Shown: positions 7,722-18,044, counted from the first letter of the stretch. The stretch: DNA of 64,000 nt from Halorussus salinisoli (GCA_005239435.1 ML241305.1:767289-831288); one strand, 5' to 3'. The notes: generated by a model not told the origin, from the letters alone. Made by a program: numbers and translations.

Positions 7722-7912
7722 GACTCACTCCCTCCGGTCCGTCGAACCGCTTGCGTCGGCCGTCGCACGCACGTCAGTTCGTCCGGAGCGGTCAAAAAGA
7801 CCGGGGAGCGTCGCGCGTGCGCGGCTATCCGAAAGCGAAGAAATGGAAAAACGTCCGCCGGTCGAGCGGCGGTTCGATGCTCCTCGAACTGTCAGCCACC
7901 CGGGAGGGTAGC

Positions 7913-8221
7913 TCAGTCCTCGAGGACGATTTCGATGCTCACGTCGTTCGGCACCTGAATCCGCATCAGCTGGCGGAGCGCGCGTTCGTCGGCGTCGATG
8001 TCGATGAGACGCTTGTGGACGCGCATCTCCCAGTGTTCCCACGTCGCGGTCCCCTCACCGTCGGGGGACTTGCGGGTGGGCACTTCCAGCGTCTTGGTCG
8101 GCAGCGGGATGGGACCCGACAGCGAGACGCCCGTCTTGTTCGCGATCTCGCGAACGTCGTCGCAGATGTCGTCGAGGTCTTCGGGACTGGTTCCGGCCAG
8201 TCGAACGCGTGCTTGCTGCAT
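7913..8221 (-). CDS. rpsJ: 30S ribosomal protein S10 (uS10)
   Basis: A 102-residue uS10: [10 protein letters not shown] at the start, the central GPIPLPTKT loop, [13 protein letters not shown], and the acidic C-terminus SIEIVLED. It binds 16S rRNA in the 30S head. The gene follows the elongation factor 1-alpha gene with a 3-bp gap, the conserved archaeal pair at the end of the str operon, so the two are almost certainly co-transcribed. Confidence 0.97.
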   Translation of the reverse strand: MQQARVRLAGTSPEDLDDICDDVREIANKTGVSLSGPIPLPTKTLEVPTRKSPDGEGTATWEHWEMRVHKRLIDIDADERALRQLMRIQVPNDVSIEIVLED

Positions 8222-8224
8222 GCG

Positions 8225-9493
8225 TTATGGCTCGTTGACGCTGAGGACCTGACCGGCCGCGATGGTCTGGCCCATGTCGCGGATTGCGAAGCTTCCGAGT
8301 TCCGGAATCTCCGAGGCCGGCTCGATGCTGAGCGGCTTTTGCGGTCGGACGGTCACCTTCGCGGCGTCACCCGACTGGATGAAGTCCGGGTTCTCCTCGG
8401 CGACTTCGCCGGACGAGGGGTCGATCTTCGCGTCGATGGACTCGATGGTACACGCGACCTGTGCCGTGTGGGCGTGGAAGACCGGCGTGTAGCCGTCCGT
8501 GATGACGCTCGGGTGCTGCATCACGACGATCTGGGCCGTGAACGTCTCGGCGACCGACGGCGGGTCGTCGGCCGGGCCACAGACGTCGCCACGGCGGATG
8601 TCGTCCTTGCCGATGCCGCGGACGTTGAATCCGACGTTGTCACCGGGTTCGGCCTTGGGCACCTCCTCGTGGTGCATCTCGATGGTCTTGACCTCGCCGC
8701 CGACGTCGCTGGGCTGGAACGACACGTTGTCGCCCGTGTTCAGCATACCCGTCTCGATACGTCCGACGGGGACGGTACCGATACCGGAGATCGTGTAGAC
8801 GTCCTGAATCGGGAGGCGCAGGTCGGCCTCCGTCGGCGGTTCCGGAGCCTGGAGGTTGTTGAGAGCCTCGAGCAGAATCTCGCCGTCGTACCAGTCGGTG
8901 TTGTCCGAACGCTCGGCGATGTTGTCGCCCTCGAAGGCGGAAATCGGGATGAACTCCGCGTCGTCGGTGTTGAACTGAACCTGGTTGAGCAGGTCCTTGA
9001 CTTCGGAGACGACCTCCTTGTAGGTGGACTCCTTGTAGTCGACGACGTCCATCTTGTTGACGCCGACGATGAGTTCGTTGATACCGAGGGTACGGGCCAG
9101 GAAGACGTGCTCCTGGGTCTGCGGCGCGACACCGTCGTCGGCGGCGACGACGAGGACCGCGTTGTCGGCCTGGGACGCGCCCGTGATCATGTTCTTCACG
9201 AAGTCGCGGTGGCCCGGACAGTCGACGATAGTGAAGTAGTACTCGTCGGTGTCGAACTCCTGGTGGGCGATGTCGATGGTGACACCACGCTCTCGCTCTT
9301 CGGCGAGGTTGTCCATGACGTAGGCGAACTCGAAGCCGCCCTTGCCCTTCTCTTCGGCTTCTTCTTTGTGCTGTTCGATGACGTGCTCGGGTACGCTCCC
9401 CGTTTCGTAGAGGAGTCGCCCGACCAGCGTACTCTTTCCGTGGTCAACGTGGCCGATGATGGCCAAGTTCTGGTGCGGTTTGTCTTCGCTCAT
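8225..9493 (-). CDS. tuf: Translation elongation factor 1-alpha (EF-Tu homologue)
   Basis: A 422-residue GTPase starting [20 protein letters not shown]. The P-loop GHVDHGKST, the G3 box DCPGHRDF and the G4 box NKMD are intact, followed by beta-barrel domains 2 and 3. It delivers aminoacyl-tRNA to the ribosome. The frame stays open 20 codons upstream, but [12 protein letters not shown] is the family start. The stop is 3 bp from rpsJ. A 206-bp gap separates it from hom upstream, where an internal promoter may lie. Confidence 0.97.
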   Translation of the reverse strand: MSEDKPHQNLAIIGHVDHGKSTLVGRLLYETGSVPEHVIEQHKEEAEEKGKGGFEFAYVMDNLAEERERGVTIDIAHQEFDTDEYYFTIVDCPGHRDFVKNMITGASQADNAVLVVAADDGVAPQTQEHVFLARTLGINELIVGVNKMDVVDYKESTYKEVVSEVKDLLNQVQFNTDDAEFIPISAFEGDNIAERSDNTDWYDGEILLEALNNLQAPEPPTEADLRLPIQDVYTISGIGTVPVGRIETGMLNTGDNVSFQPSDVGGEVKTIEMHHEEVPKAEPGDNVGFNVRGIGKDDIRRGDVCGPADDPPSVAETFTAQIVVMQHPSVITDGYTPVFHAHTAQVACTIESIDAKIDPSSGEVAEENPDFIQSGDAAKVTVRPQKPLSIEPASEIPELGSFAIRDMGQTIAAGQVLSVNEP

Positions 9494-9699
9494 TTGTATC
9501 TCACGCGCAGACGCGCTCTGTCGGAATCTTTTGGCAGAAGCGGTTAAAACCATTTCGATACGCTATGCTGTCCACCCCACCGCCGTATAGCGGTTATTGC
9601 TAGACCATCGCACGATTCCCCGCGAGCGACGAAAAATCAATCGGAAGCGAGTGGCCGGAACGAACTCCCTCTCTGTCAGTGGCCGGAACGGACCATCGC

Positions 9700-10644
9700 T
9701 CAGTGGTCGAGACGGTTCACGTCCGCGAGAACGGCGGTCGCCGTCTCGGGGCCGCCCGCACCCCGGCCACTCAGGTTGAGTCGGCCCGCGTGGTCGGTCT
9801 CCAGTTGGACGATGTTGCGCGTGCCCGAGACCGCCAAGGTCCCGTGCTCGGGGACGAGTCGCGGTCCGACCCGAACTCCCGCTGACGTCGCCTCGCCGAT
9901 GAGTCGAATCGTCTGGCCGTCCTCGGCGGCGATCTCGAGCGCGTTGCCCGGTAGGTCCGCGATGCCCTCGACCTCGGCGTCACTCAGGGAGTACTCCCGG
10001 TCTCCGAGGACGTTCGCCAGAATCACGCACTTGAGGGCGGCGTCGGTCCCGTTCACGTCGAACGAGGGGTCGGCCTCCGCGACGCCGAGGTCCTGGGCCT
10101 CCGCGAGGACGTGTTCGTAGCCCAGTCCCTCGGCGGCCATCCGCGTGAGGACGAAGTTCGCTGTCCCGTTGAGGACGCCGCGCGCCGCCGAGATGGTGTC
10201 GGGGCCGTAGCTCTCGATGGTCGAGAGGACCGGAATCGCGCCGCCGACGGTCGCCTCGAATCGAACTCGCCCCTCACTGTCGCGCTCCAGTTCGCGGAGG
10301 TCGGCGTACCGCTCGGCGACCGGCCCCTTGTTCGCCAGCACCACGTGGCTGTCGCGTTCGAGCGCCGCGCGCGCGTGGTCGAATCCGGGTTGGGCGTCGC
10401 CGAGCGTCGTCGGCGTCGCCTCGACTAACGCGTCGTACTCGGCGTCGAGCGCCTCAGCGGGGTCGGCCGAACCGACCCGGCCCGCCTCGTCTTTCTCCGA
10501 GAGTGCGGCCGCCACGTCGATGCCCTCGTCGTTCACCGCGGCACTGGTCGAGTCCGCGAGCGCCGTGACCCGGTGGCCGTACTCGCCCGCGAGTTCCGCG
10601 ACCGACCGACCGACCGCACCTGCGCCGAGGATGGCCAGGTTCAC
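9700..10644 (-). CDS. hom: Homoserine dehydrogenase
   Basis: A 314-residue NAD(P)-dependent enzyme that reduces aspartate semialdehyde to homoserine for threonine and methionine synthesis. The N-terminal Rossmann motif GAGAVGRS, the conserved VLANKGPV segment, and the family pattern GGAIPVLSTI...GVLNGTANFVLTRM are present. There is no C-terminal ACT domain. The start is taken as the GTG at 10642-10644, which overlaps the TGA of the preceding ACT-domain gene by GTGA. The frame is open further upstream but enters that gene. The separate ACT protein probably supplies the allosteric regulation fused in other organisms. Confidence 0.93.
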   Translation of the reverse strand: MNLAILGAGAVGRSVAELAGEYGHRVTALADSTSAAVNDEGIDVAAALSEKDEAGRVGSADPAEALDAEYDALVEATPTTLGDAQPGFDHARAALERDSHVVLANKGPVAERYADLRELERDSEGRVRFEATVGGAIPVLSTIESYGPDTISAARGVLNGTANFVLTRMAAEGLGYEHVLAEAQDLGVAEADPSFDVNGTDAALKCVILANVLGDREYSLSDAEVEGIADLPGNALEIAAEDGQTIRLIGEATSAGVRVGPRLVPEHGTLAVSGTRNIVQLETDHAGRLNLSGRGAGGPETATAVLADVNRLDH

Positions 10645-11183
10645 GCCGACCCCTCCAGTTCCGTCAGGGGTTCGACCACGCGGAGGTCCTTCCGTTCGGC
10701 CACCTCGCGGACCGCGGCGACCACCTCGCCGGTCTTCCCGGTCCCGGCCGCGAGTCGGAGGCGGGCGCTGGCCACTTCGCTGGTGCCGCCGGGCGCGGAG
10801 AGGGAGACGTCGGCGACCGAGGCGTCGGCGTTCGACTCGATAGAAGAGAGCGTCTCCGAGAAGTCGGTCTCGATGACGTTCCCGACCAGCAGGACCGACA
10901 CCTCCTCGCCGTAGCGTTCCGCGCCCGCCTGAATCACGTTGACGCCCGCGTCCCGGAGGGCGGCGACGAGAGCGTCGAACCGGTCGGGCGGGCATTCGAG
11001 GTCCACCTCGACCGGGATACGGCCTCGCGGAGTGAGCGACCCGCGCTCGTGGAACACCGAGAGCAGGTTGCCGCCGTTGTCGGCGATGGGTTCGAGCGCA
11101 CCCAACAGTTCCCCGGGTTCGTCTACCAGTTCGAGGCGGACGGTGTAGGCCCGCAAATCGGAGGCAGTAGCGTCGTCACTCAT
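10641..11183 (-). CDS. ACT-domain amino-acid-binding regulatory protein
   Basis: A 180-residue protein beginning MSDDATASDLRAYTVRLELV. An N-terminal ACT fold (VDEPGELLGALEPIADNGGN, then LLSVFHERG) is followed by a second ACT-like segment. ACT domains bind amino acids and regulate biosynthetic enzymes. The four-base overlap with homoserine dehydrogenase suggests feedback control of that enzyme by threonine or another product, acting in trans. A TATA-like CTTATA (minus strand) lies about 30 bp before the ATG near 11212. Confidence 0.88.
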   Translation of the reverse strand: MSDDATASDLRAYTVRLELVDEPGELLGALEPIADNGGNLLSVFHERGSLTPRGRIPVEVDLECPPDRFDALVAALRDAGVNVIQAGAERYGEEVSVLLVGNVIETDFSETLSSIESNADASVADVSLSAPGGTSEVASARLRLAAGTGKTGEVVAAVREVAERKDLRVVEPLTELEGSA

Positions 11184-11368
11184 CTTGGTCTTCTTTCACG
11201 CGGCGGCGGGTATAAGGCTTCAGGCGGTTGCAATACTGGCCGACCGAGCGAAACCGAGTTCGGAAGTGTAGCGTGTCCAAGAGTAACCGCCCCATATCGT
11301 TCAAAGGTAACAATTGACACGCTCATAGACGGCGTATAACCATATCCACCAACAGCGATGGCCGATGC

Positions 11369-11515
11369 ATGGGAGCGGGCGACCGATACACAGAACGAGG
11401 GCGAACCGAGAGGGCCAAACACGTCTGCGTGTTCTGCGGCGAGAAGTTCGACGTGAGCGAGCGAACCGCCTGTCCGTCGTGCGACGCGACCGTCGTTCTG
11501 CGCGGCGCGCGATAG
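11369..11515 (+). CDS. 48-residue zinc-ribbon protein
   Basis: A short gene starting MGAGDRYTERGRTERAKHVC with two CxxC pairs, VCVFCGEKF and ACPSCDATV, spaced like a zinc ribbon, ending LRGAR and TAG. Many such tiny zinc-finger proteins exist in haloarchaea. It is divergent from the ACT gene and convergent with the small membrane gene. Function unknown; nucleic-acid or protein binding is likely. Confidence 0.65.
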   Translation: MGAGDRYTERGRTERAKHVCVFCGEKFDVSERTACPSCDATVVLRGAR

Positions 11516-11571
11516 CCGACGCCGGACGGGGTTCGATACGTCGTCCGGGTTCGACGAAGGACGGTAGTCGG

Positions 11572-11709
11572 CTACTCGTTGGCTGGGGTCTTCGAGACTT
11601 CGGGCGAGTACTCCCGACTCGCGGACACCAGTGCCCAGACTCCTGCGAGGACGCCGACCCACAGGAGGATGACGATACCGACCCAGAGGAGGACCACCAA
11701 GGAAATCAT
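11572..11709 (-). CDS. Small single-span membrane protein
   Basis: A 45-residue protein, MISLVVLLWVGIVILLWVGV onward, nearly all hydrophobic with a short charged tail (SREYSPEVSKTPANE). The ATG at 11709 is chosen over an in-frame upstream start because hydrophobic sequence starts there. No family recognised; it lies between fusA and the zinc-ribbon gene. Confidence 0.45.
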   Translation of the reverse strand: MISLVVLLWVGIVILLWVGVLAGVWALVSASREYSPEVSKTPANE

Positions 11710-11844
11710 CGTTCTCGAAATCGGTATATGGTAACGAGTGACTTGATTATACACTGCCTACGAAGTCAGCAAGTGGTGAGAGACGGGACTCAGGGTCGGT
11801 CTGCATCCGGCAAAAAAACGAACCGCGCGAGAGACGGCGAGCGA

Positions 11845-14031
11845 TTAGAAGTAGTCGATAGCCTCGGGCAGTTCGAGCTTCATGCCCTTGCGCTCTCGAA
11901 TCTCCATGATGGTCTCGCGCTGGAGGTTGTCGGCCATGACCTCGAAGCCGGCGTTCTCGGTGTTCCACGAGGCGCGGCCCTCGGTGGCGCTACGGATGTC
12001 CGACGAGAAGCCGATCATCTCGTCGACCGGCGCGATGCCCTCGACGACCATGAGGTCGCCCTCCTGGTACATGTCGTCGACGCGGCCACGGCGACCCTGA
12101 ATCTCGCCGGAGGCCGCACCCATGTGGTCGTTCGGCACGTCGATGCGGACGTTCTGCATCGGTTCCAGCAGCGCGACCTTGCCCTGAACCAGGGCGTTGT
12201 GGACCGCGTTCCGGACTGCAGGGATGACCTGCGCCGGACCGCGGTGGATGGTGTCCTCGTGAAGCTTGGCGTCCTCCAGTCGGAGGAGGGTGCCCTGCAC
12301 GGGTTCGCCAGCCAGCGGACCGTCGTCGAGCGCCTCTTCGAGACCCTCGATGACGAGTTCCATCGTCTCGTTCAGGTGCTGGATACCCTTCGTGTCGTCG
12401 ATGAGGATGTTGGTCCCGTGGATGTGTTCGACGTTCTGGGAGAGGTCCTTGTCCATGCCCGCCTCTTGGAGCGCCTCGCGGCGCTCCTGTTCGGGCATGT
12501 CCATCGACACGTCGCCGAGCTTGATGCTCTCGACGATCTCCTCCTCGAGCGGTCGGGCGTCGAGGTAGAACCGGTTGTGGCGGTTCGGCGAGATGCCCTC
12601 GATGACCTCGGTCGGCTCTCGGATGGCCTCGCGGAAGACGACGATGGGTTCGCCGGTGTTGACCGGGATGCCCTGATTGCGTTCGATGCGCTGGGTGATG
12701 ACTTCGAGGTGAAGCTCACCCTGCCCGGAGATCAGGTGTTCGCCGGTGTCCTCGTTGATCTCGATCTGAATCGTCGGGTCCTCCTTGGAGACCTGTCGAA
12801 GCGTCTCGATGAGCTTCGGCAGGTCGTCCATGTTCTTCGCCTCGACGGACTTCGTGATGACCGGCTCCGAGATGTGCTCGATGGACTCGAACGGGGTCAT
12901 CTCGGTGCTGGAGACGGTCGAACCCGCGATGGCGTCCTTCAGACCGGTTACTGCTGCGATGTTACCCGCAGGAACGCGGTCTACTTCCTCGCGCTCGCCG
13001 CCCATGTAGATGCCGACGCTCTGGACTCGGTTCTTCCCGGCGGTACCGGAGACGTAGAGTTCCTGGCCCTTCTCCAGCGTTCCGGAGAAGACACGTCCGG
13101 CGGCGATTTCGCCGGCGTGCGGGTCGATACCGATGTCGGTCACCATCAGGACGACCTCGCCGTCCTCGTCGACGAGACGCATCTGGTCGGCGAGTTCGGA
13201 GTCGGCGTCACCGCGCCAGATGCGCGGGATACGACGGGGCTGGGCGTCGATGGGGTCCGGGAAGTGCTCACAGACCATGTCGAGGACGACGTCCGAGAGC
13301 GGCGTGCGCTCGTGGAGTTCCTTGCGCTTGTCGGCGCGTTCGAGTTCCATGATGTCGCCGAAGTCCATCCCGGTGCGCTGCATCGACGGCATCGAGACGC
13401 CCCACTTGTAGAGGGCCGACCCGAAGCCGACCGTTCCGTCCTCGACGGAGACGGTCCAGTCGTCGATGTCGTCCATCTCCTCGGTCATGCCGCGAATCAG
13501 CTCGTTCACGTCGTCGATGACGTTGAGCAGGCGGCGCTGCATCTCCTCGGGGCCTTCCTGAAGCTCGGAGATGAGTCGGTCGACCTTGTTGATGAACAGC
13601 GTGGGCTTGACGCCCTCGCGGAGCGCCTGCCGGAGGACGGTCTCGGTCTGGGGCATCGCGCCCTCGACGGCGTCCACGACGACGAGCGCGCCGTCGACGG
13701 CGCGCATCGCTCGGGTCACGTCGCCACCGAAGTCGACGTGGCCCGGCGTGTCGATGAGGTTGATGAGGTGCTCCTGGTCCTCGTACTCGTGAGTCATGGA
13801 CACGTTCGCGGCGTCGATGGTGATGCCGCGTTCCTGCTCGTCCTCTTCGGTGTCCATCATCAGCTGCGTGGCCTCGCCCTGGTCGGCGATCATGCCCGCA
13901 CCGGCCAGAAGGTTGTCCGTCAGCGTAGTCTTACCGTGGTCGACGTGTGCGGCGATGGCGATGTTCCGGATTTGCTCCGGTTTGTCCATCAGTCGCTCGC
14001 ACTGTTCGACGATCTTCTTTCGTCTTCCCAT
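11845..14031 (-). CDS. fusA: Translation elongation factor 2
   Basis: A 728-residue translocation GTPase starting [15 protein letters not shown]. The G1 box AHVDHGKTT, the G3 box [10 protein letters not shown] and the G4 box NKVD are present, followed by the domain II-V architecture. H596 in the TIHRGPAQ loop at the tip of domain IV is the conserved site of diphthamide modification in archaeal EF-2. The frame is open 16 codons upstream, but MGRRKK is the typical haloarchaeal start. It belongs to the str operon; here it is separated from rpsG by about 6 kb of metabolic genes and has its own 226-bp upstream region. Confidence 0.97.
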   Translation of the reverse strand: MGRRKKIVEQCERLMDKPEQIRNIAIAAHVDHGKTTLTDNLLAGAGMIADQGEATQLMMDTEEDEQERGITIDAANVSMTHEYEDQEHLINLIDTPGHVDFGGDVTRAMRAVDGALVVVDAVEGAMPQTETVLRQALREGVKPTLFINKVDRLISELQEGPEEMQRRLLNVIDDVNELIRGMTEEMDDIDDWTVSVEDGTVGFGSALYKWGVSMPSMQRTGMDFGDIMELERADKRKELHERTPLSDVVLDMVCEHFPDPIDAQPRRIPRIWRGDADSELADQMRLVDEDGEVVLMVTDIGIDPHAGEIAAGRVFSGTLEKGQELYVSGTAGKNRVQSVGIYMGGEREEVDRVPAGNIAAVTGLKDAIAGSTVSSTEMTPFESIEHISEPVITKSVEAKNMDDLPKLIETLRQVSKEDPTIQIEINEDTGEHLISGQGELHLEVITQRIERNQGIPVNTGEPIVVFREAIREPTEVIEGISPNRHNRFYLDARPLEEEIVESIKLGDVSMDMPEQERREALQEAGMDKDLSQNVEHIHGTNILIDDTKGIQHLNETMELVIEGLEEALDDGPLAGEPVQGTLLRLEDAKLHEDTIHRGPAQVIPAVRNAVHNALVQGKVALLEPMQNVRIDVPNDHMGAASGEIQGRRGRVDDMYQEGDLMVVEGIAPVDEMIGFSSDIRSATEGRASWNTENAGFEVMADNLQRETIMEIRERKGMKLELPEAIDYF

Positions 14032-14257
14032 TATGGGTGTTCTACCTGTAGGAAGTTGAAAAGCGTAGTGTTTCGCCACGAGAGACCGTGTGAGCGAGTG
14101 ACGAAGTAAATCACGGGCGAGGCGACGTGTCGAGCGAGCGAAGCGCGTCCGAGGGCGTTTCGCTCCGGCTAAACTGGCGTACGCTCCGCCAGAGCCCTGT
14201 CAATCGCTCCCAACCAGCGCAAGAGTCTTGTCCGACGAACCCTTGCCACAGATACGC

Positions 14258-15028
14258 ATGGAGGTTCACGTACACGGTCCCGGTCCGGCCGCGCCGTTTC
14301 TCCGCGCCCGCGACCTCTTCGAGACCGAACACGACCTCGACTCGCCCGTCCACGTCCGTATCCGGGAGAACCCCGACGAACGGACGTGGACAGCCCATCC
14401 CGACGACCACGTTCTGAACATCTCCCGGCAGGCCGCGACCAGCGCGATGGCTCGCGAACTCGCGCTCCACGAGTTCGCCCACATGGCTCGCCACGAGCAG
14501 GACCACCCCTCGCACACCCAGTCCACGGAGGAGGTCCTGTTTCTCGCGCTCTCGGGAAAGTCGGTCGAGCGCACGCGCGTCGTCCACTGCTACCAGATAG
14601 CCAACCACATGAAGGACATCTACGCCGACGACATCACGTTGCGGGTCGGCCCGACCGACAAACTCGTCTCCTTTCTCGAATCCGAACTCGCGGCCGCCGT
14701 CGCCGACCGGCCCGCCCGCGAGCGGGACGGTCCCGCACGGACCCGCGACGGCCTGCGACTCACCGGCACCGCCGACCCCGAGATGACCGCGGTCAACGCC
14801 GCGTTCGCCCTCGCGCTGGTCGAGCGTCACGACCTCGTGAACTCGGACCATCGACTGTACGACCTCGCGCACGCGGCCGGAAACGACGCGACCGAGGTCA
14901 GCCTCGCCGAGTTCAAACACCGGTTCAAGTCGCTCGGTCCGGACCCCGGCGAGAGCGAGTATCGCCGGTCGCTGGTCGAAGCGACCCGAGAGTACGCAGT
15001 CGGCGGCGGGGAGCAGGCCGCCGACTGA
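14258..15028 (+). CDS. DUF5781-like protein with HEXXH metallopeptidase motif
   Basis: A 256-residue haloarchaeal protein starting MEVHVHGPGPAAPFLRARDL. It carries HEFAH at residues 71-75 within a hydrophobic helix (ELALHEFAHMARHEQ), the zinc-binding and catalytic pattern of gluzincin-type peptidases. It lacks a signal peptide and is probably cytoplasmic. The ATG at 14258 is preferred to an in-frame TTG at 14228. It is divergent from fusA, a neighbourhood I recall as frequent in haloarchaea. The substrate is unknown; the fold assignment rests on the motif. Confidence 0.8.
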   Translation: MEVHVHGPGPAAPFLRARDLFETEHDLDSPVHVRIRENPDERTWTAHPDDHVLNISRQAATSAMARELALHEFAHMARHEQDHPSHTQSTEEVLFLALSGKSVERTRVVHCYQIANHMKDIYADDITLRVGPTDKLVSFLESELAAAVADRPARERDGPARTRDGLRLTGTADPEMTAVNAAFALALVERHDLVNSDHRLYDLAHAAGNDATEVSLAEFKHRFKSLGPDPGESEYRRSLVEATREYAVGGGEQAAD

Positions 15029-15031
15029 GCC

Positions 15032-15823
15032 TCACTCGGAGACGTATCGGTCGGCGACCCAGACGCTCAGGACCGCGAGGACGGCTCCCGCAGCCACGTC
15101 CGTTCCCCAGTGGATTCCCAGATACATCGTCGCGACGACGACGCTACTCGCCACCAGCGTCGAGACGTAGAACCATCCGCGATAGACGTCTCTCGTCTGG
15201 GCGGCGAGCAGTGCTACCGTAACCGACAGCGAGGTGTGGAGCGACGGGAAGACGTTGGTGTTGCTGTTGACCTCGCTCGTCAGTAACTGGTACTTCGGAT
15301 ACGTCGTGAACAGCAGCGACTCGACCAGTTCGGGCATGAGGTTCCGCGGCCCGTAGGCGATGAACGCGAGGTAACAGACGACGCCGAGACCGTAGTTGAC
15401 GCCGTAGGCCACGATGGTCCGGCGGAGCGGCCCGTCGTCGTCGTGCGCGAAGTACGCCAGCAGCGGGAAGACGAGCAGGAAGACGTAGCCGTAGACGTAG
15501 ATCATCGAGAAGTACGCGGTCAGCGCCGGTCGGGCGAGTGCGGACTGGAGGTGCGCGACGAACGGCCCTTCTATCGCGTGAATGGTGCCGGTAACGTTCC
15601 AGCCGACTATCCACGAGAACTGCGGGCCAAGGTCTCGGACCACGCTGTTGAGAACGAGGAGGGCACCGAGCGCGGCGAGATGCGGGCCGACGGCTCGGAT
15701 CCGCTCGGGTGCCGCCCGCGGGAGGCGACCCAGTCGCTCGCGCCCGACGAACGCGACGGTCGCGACGCCGAGCAGACCGGAGACGACCACCACCACTTGC
15801 GCGAGGACGCGAACCGGAATCAC
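15032..15823 (-). CDS. PAP2-family membrane phosphatase
   Basis: A 263-residue protein with about six membrane segments. The PAP2 signature is visible as VFPSLHTS (PSLH 193-196, catalytic H196) and YLGIHWGTDV (H238, D242), matching motifs 2 and 3 of lipid phosphatases and transferases that act on phosphatidic acid or phosphoinositol lipids. Motif 1 is not obvious. GTG start at 15823, 4 bp after the stop of the upstream binding-protein gene, suggesting co-transcription. The substrate is not predictable. Confidence 0.85.
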   Translation of the reverse strand: MIPVRVLAQVVVVVSGLLGVATVAFVGRERLGRLPRAAPERIRAVGPHLAALGALLVLNSVVRDLGPQFSWIVGWNVTGTIHAIEGPFVAHLQSALARPALTAYFSMIYVYGYVFLLVFPLLAYFAHDDDGPLRRTIVAYGVNYGLGVVCYLAFIAYGPRNLMPELVESLLFTTYPKYQLLTSEVNSNTNVFPSLHTSLSVTVALLAAQTRDVYRGWFYVSTLVASSVVVATMYLGIHWGTDVAAGAVLAVLSVWVADRYVSE

Positions 15824-15827
15824 GCCA

Positions 15828-17618
15828 TCACCTGTTCACCAGATCGCCGTCGTCGTAGCGGTATCCCGCCTCTCGGAACGCTTCGCGGGCCTGCTCTGCG
15901 TCGAGTTCCCCGTCCTCTCCGAAGAACGGCACCACCGGGTCCCCGTCGTCCCACGCGAGGTCCGGCGACGACCACTCGGTGACGGCGAGGGGAGTCGCCG
16001 CGGGGACGGCGTACTCGTCGAACACGTCGGCGACGAGGGCCTCCTTGTCGAGGAGGCGAGCGACGTTCCGACGGAATCGGGGGTTGCCCAGCGGAGACCG
16101 CTGGACGTTGAATCCGAGGTGGTAGAACGACCGCGACGTTTCGGCGACGAGGTCGAGTCCTTCGCGCCTGACGACGGACGGGGCCAGTCGCGGCGGAATA
16201 ACCGAGGACGTCACGTCCGCGCGTCCCGTTTCGAGGAAGTTGACGGCGGCGTCGGCGGACGGTGCCACCTGAACGACGAGTTCCGCGAAGTCGGCACCGA
16301 ATCGGGAGTGGTCCCCGTCGGCGTCGTGGAGGAAGTGGTCCTCGAACCGGGAGCAGACGAGTCGTTCGCCGACCGTCTTCTCCTCGAACCGAAGCGGCCC
16401 GCTCCCTATCGGGTCCGGGTTGTCCCAGACCAGCGCCTTCGTGGTCCGGTCGCCGACCGCGATTCCGGCCACGTCGGTCGAGGAGGACTTGTCCTTCCAC
16501 TCGCGCTTCGGAAGCACGGGGACGGTGAACGCCCGTACCGAGACGGCGGGGTCGCTGGCCACGAAGTCGAACTCGACCGTGCGGTCGTCCAACTGCCGGA
16601 CGCGCTCGACCAGCGAAATCCGGCCGCGGAACCGGGGAGCAGGGATGGGCGACTCCTCACGGCCGAGCGACGTGTCGGTGAGGAACTCGTACGTGAACGC
16701 CACGTCGGACGCGGTGACTCGTCGGCCGTCGTGCCAGCGCGCGCCCTCGCGGAGGCGTACGGTCGCGGTCGGGCCGTCGTCGCCCTCGTCTCGCCACTCC
16801 CAGTCGGCCGCGAGCCACGGTTCGACGCCGTCGCCCACATCCCGTCCGAGGGAGTCGTACAGCAGTCCCGTGAACGTTCCGCGACTCCGGAACTCGCTGG
16901 CTATCGGGTTCAGGTTCGCGGTCACCCTGTCGTCGGTGACGACGGTTTCGAGGCGTTCCGGCGGGTCGCCGTCGGCGTCGAGCGCGAGATAGCCGAGCGG
17001 CCGTCCGAGTCCGAACTCCTCCCACCCCGCGTAGCCGTCGGGACGAACCGCCCACAGGTCGTCCGGAAACGCGACGACCGAGAACGGTTGCTGGCGCGCG
17101 ACGATTCGCTGGAGTTCGGCCAGTTGCTCGGACCGCTCTGCCCCGCGGGTGCGGCGCTGGGCCTCCAAACTTTCGTCGACCCCGAGGTCGGTGAACCCGA
17201 AGGGGTTCTGCCACCCCGGTTCCTCGACGAACCGCGAGTGGAGCAGCGACAGCAGGAAGTCCGGGTCGTCGTACGAGGGGTGGCGGGCCACGTACAGGTC
17301 GAACTCGTTGTTGATGAGGACGTCGCGGAGGAGTTCCTGTTCGTCCATCAGCGTGACCTGCGCGTCCACGCCGACCGCCTTCAGGTGGTTCGTGACGACG
17401 CGAGCGATTTTGACGGCCCGCGGGTCTTCGTCCGCGGGAACCGTCTTCACGTCGAGCGACACCTGCTCGGAGGGCGTGCGGTTGGCGATGCTCCGTACCT
17501 GTTGGACGCACCCGGCGGACGCCACCGACGCAGTTCCGGCGATACCTGCGAGAACCGACCGTCGGCGCCAGTCGAGTCCGCGACTCTCGGCCGCGGAGCG
17601 GCTATTCCGGGGACCCAT
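15828..17618 (-). CDS. ABC transporter substrate-binding lipoprotein (family 5, peptide/nickel type)
   Basis: A 596-residue exported protein. The N-terminus has a Tat motif (WRRRSVLAGIAG, residues 17-28) and a lipobox ASAGC with C37, so it is a Tat lipoprotein anchored outside the membrane. The body matches the oligopeptide/dipeptide-binding family: YDSLGRD, WEWRDEGDDGPTATVRLREG, ARWHDGRRVTASDVAFTYEF, and LGFNVQRSPLGNPRFRRNVA. No permease or ATPase genes are next to it, so it is an orphan binding protein or works with a transporter encoded elsewhere. Followed within 4 bp by the PAP2 gene. Confidence 0.9.
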   Translation of the reverse strand: MGPRNSRSAAESRGLDWRRRSVLAGIAGTASVASAGCVQQVRSIANRTPSEQVSLDVKTVPADEDPRAVKIARVVTNHLKAVGVDAQVTLMDEQELLRDVLINNEFDLYVARHPSYDDPDFLLSLLHSRFVEEPGWQNPFGFTDLGVDESLEAQRRTRGAERSEQLAELQRIVARQQPFSVVAFPDDLWAVRPDGYAGWEEFGLGRPLGYLALDADGDPPERLETVVTDDRVTANLNPIASEFRSRGTFTGLLYDSLGRDVGDGVEPWLAADWEWRDEGDDGPTATVRLREGARWHDGRRVTASDVAFTYEFLTDTSLGREESPIPAPRFRGRISLVERVRQLDDRTVEFDFVASDPAVSVRAFTVPVLPKREWKDKSSSTDVAGIAVGDRTTKALVWDNPDPIGSGPLRFEEKTVGERLVCSRFEDHFLHDADGDHSRFGADFAELVVQVAPSADAAVNFLETGRADVTSSVIPPRLAPSVVRREGLDLVAETSRSFYHLGFNVQRSPLGNPRFRRNVARLLDKEALVADVFDEYAVPAATPLAVTEWSSPDLAWDDGDPVVPFFGEDGELDAEQAREAFREAGYRYDDGDLVNR

Positions 17619-17646
17619 CGATTACTCACATTCTTTATAAGGGCTA

Positions 17647-17850
17647 TTATATAGATTTGACGATACGGAGAGAAACTAGTCGGCGTCGCACCAGTTCGGG
17701 CAGCGCGAGCAGGACGCTCGGCGCGACCAGCAGGGCGAGACCGACGAGTATCAGCACCGCCGGGACGACCAGACCCGTCTCGGTGAACAGCCACAGACCG
17801 ACGCCAGCGAGGACTGCGACCGACCCGACGAGTCGGAACAGCCACGTCAC
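17647..17850 (-). CDS. Small membrane protein
   Basis: A 67-residue protein with two hydrophobic segments (about residues 4-22 and 27-50) and a basic C-terminus (LVRRRLVSLRIVKSI). GTG start at 17850. It lies 28 bp upstream of the binding-protein gene on the same strand. No family recognised. Confidence 0.55.
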   Translation of the reverse strand: MTWLFRLVGSVAVLAGVGLWLFTETGLVVPAVLILVGLALLVAPSVLLALPELVRRRLVSLRIVKSI

Positions 17851-17906
17851 GACGCCTTCGAGACCCGAATCCGCCAGCAGGTTTTCGCTCGGACGGATAT
17901 TTCGCC

Positions 17907-18044
17907 CCGGCGCGTGCTGGCGCGAGGGGTGACCGAACGACTGCCGGAGGCGCGAGTGAGGGAATCGGTTGGGGAGGCGCGTGGCCCGCGGTCGCGGTGC
18001 AGGGCCGTACGGTAGACTCCTCGGTGTCGGCAGGAGCTAGTTCC
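17907..18044 (+). repeat. Dispersed intergenic repeat, copy A
   Basis: This is a member of a repeat family also at 36121-36284, 40084-40228 and 61968-62135. Shared blocks in order are CGGCGCG-GCTGGCGCG, GCGCGAG, GGTTGGGGAGGCG, GCGGTCGCGGTGC-GGGCCGT and GAGCTAG. This copy lacks the internal palindrome GGCGCGACC...GGTCGCGCC of the other copies. A second, partial tail lies just downstream (18061-18127: GGTCGTAGTCG...GCAGAAGCTAGC). The rest of the 17851-18222 interval holds no gene. Confidence 0.75.

Noticed and set aside
7751..9547. Long plus-strand open frame (598 codons) antisense to tuf
   Set aside because: It mirrors the codon bias of the real gene on the other strand; the composition is Val/Asp/Arg-rich with no recognisable domain. 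EF-1alpha and rpsJ fully explain the interval.
11365..14109. Long plus-strand open frame (914 codons) antisense to fusA
   Set aside because: Shadow frame in high-GC DNA; EF-2 on the minus strand is unambiguous.
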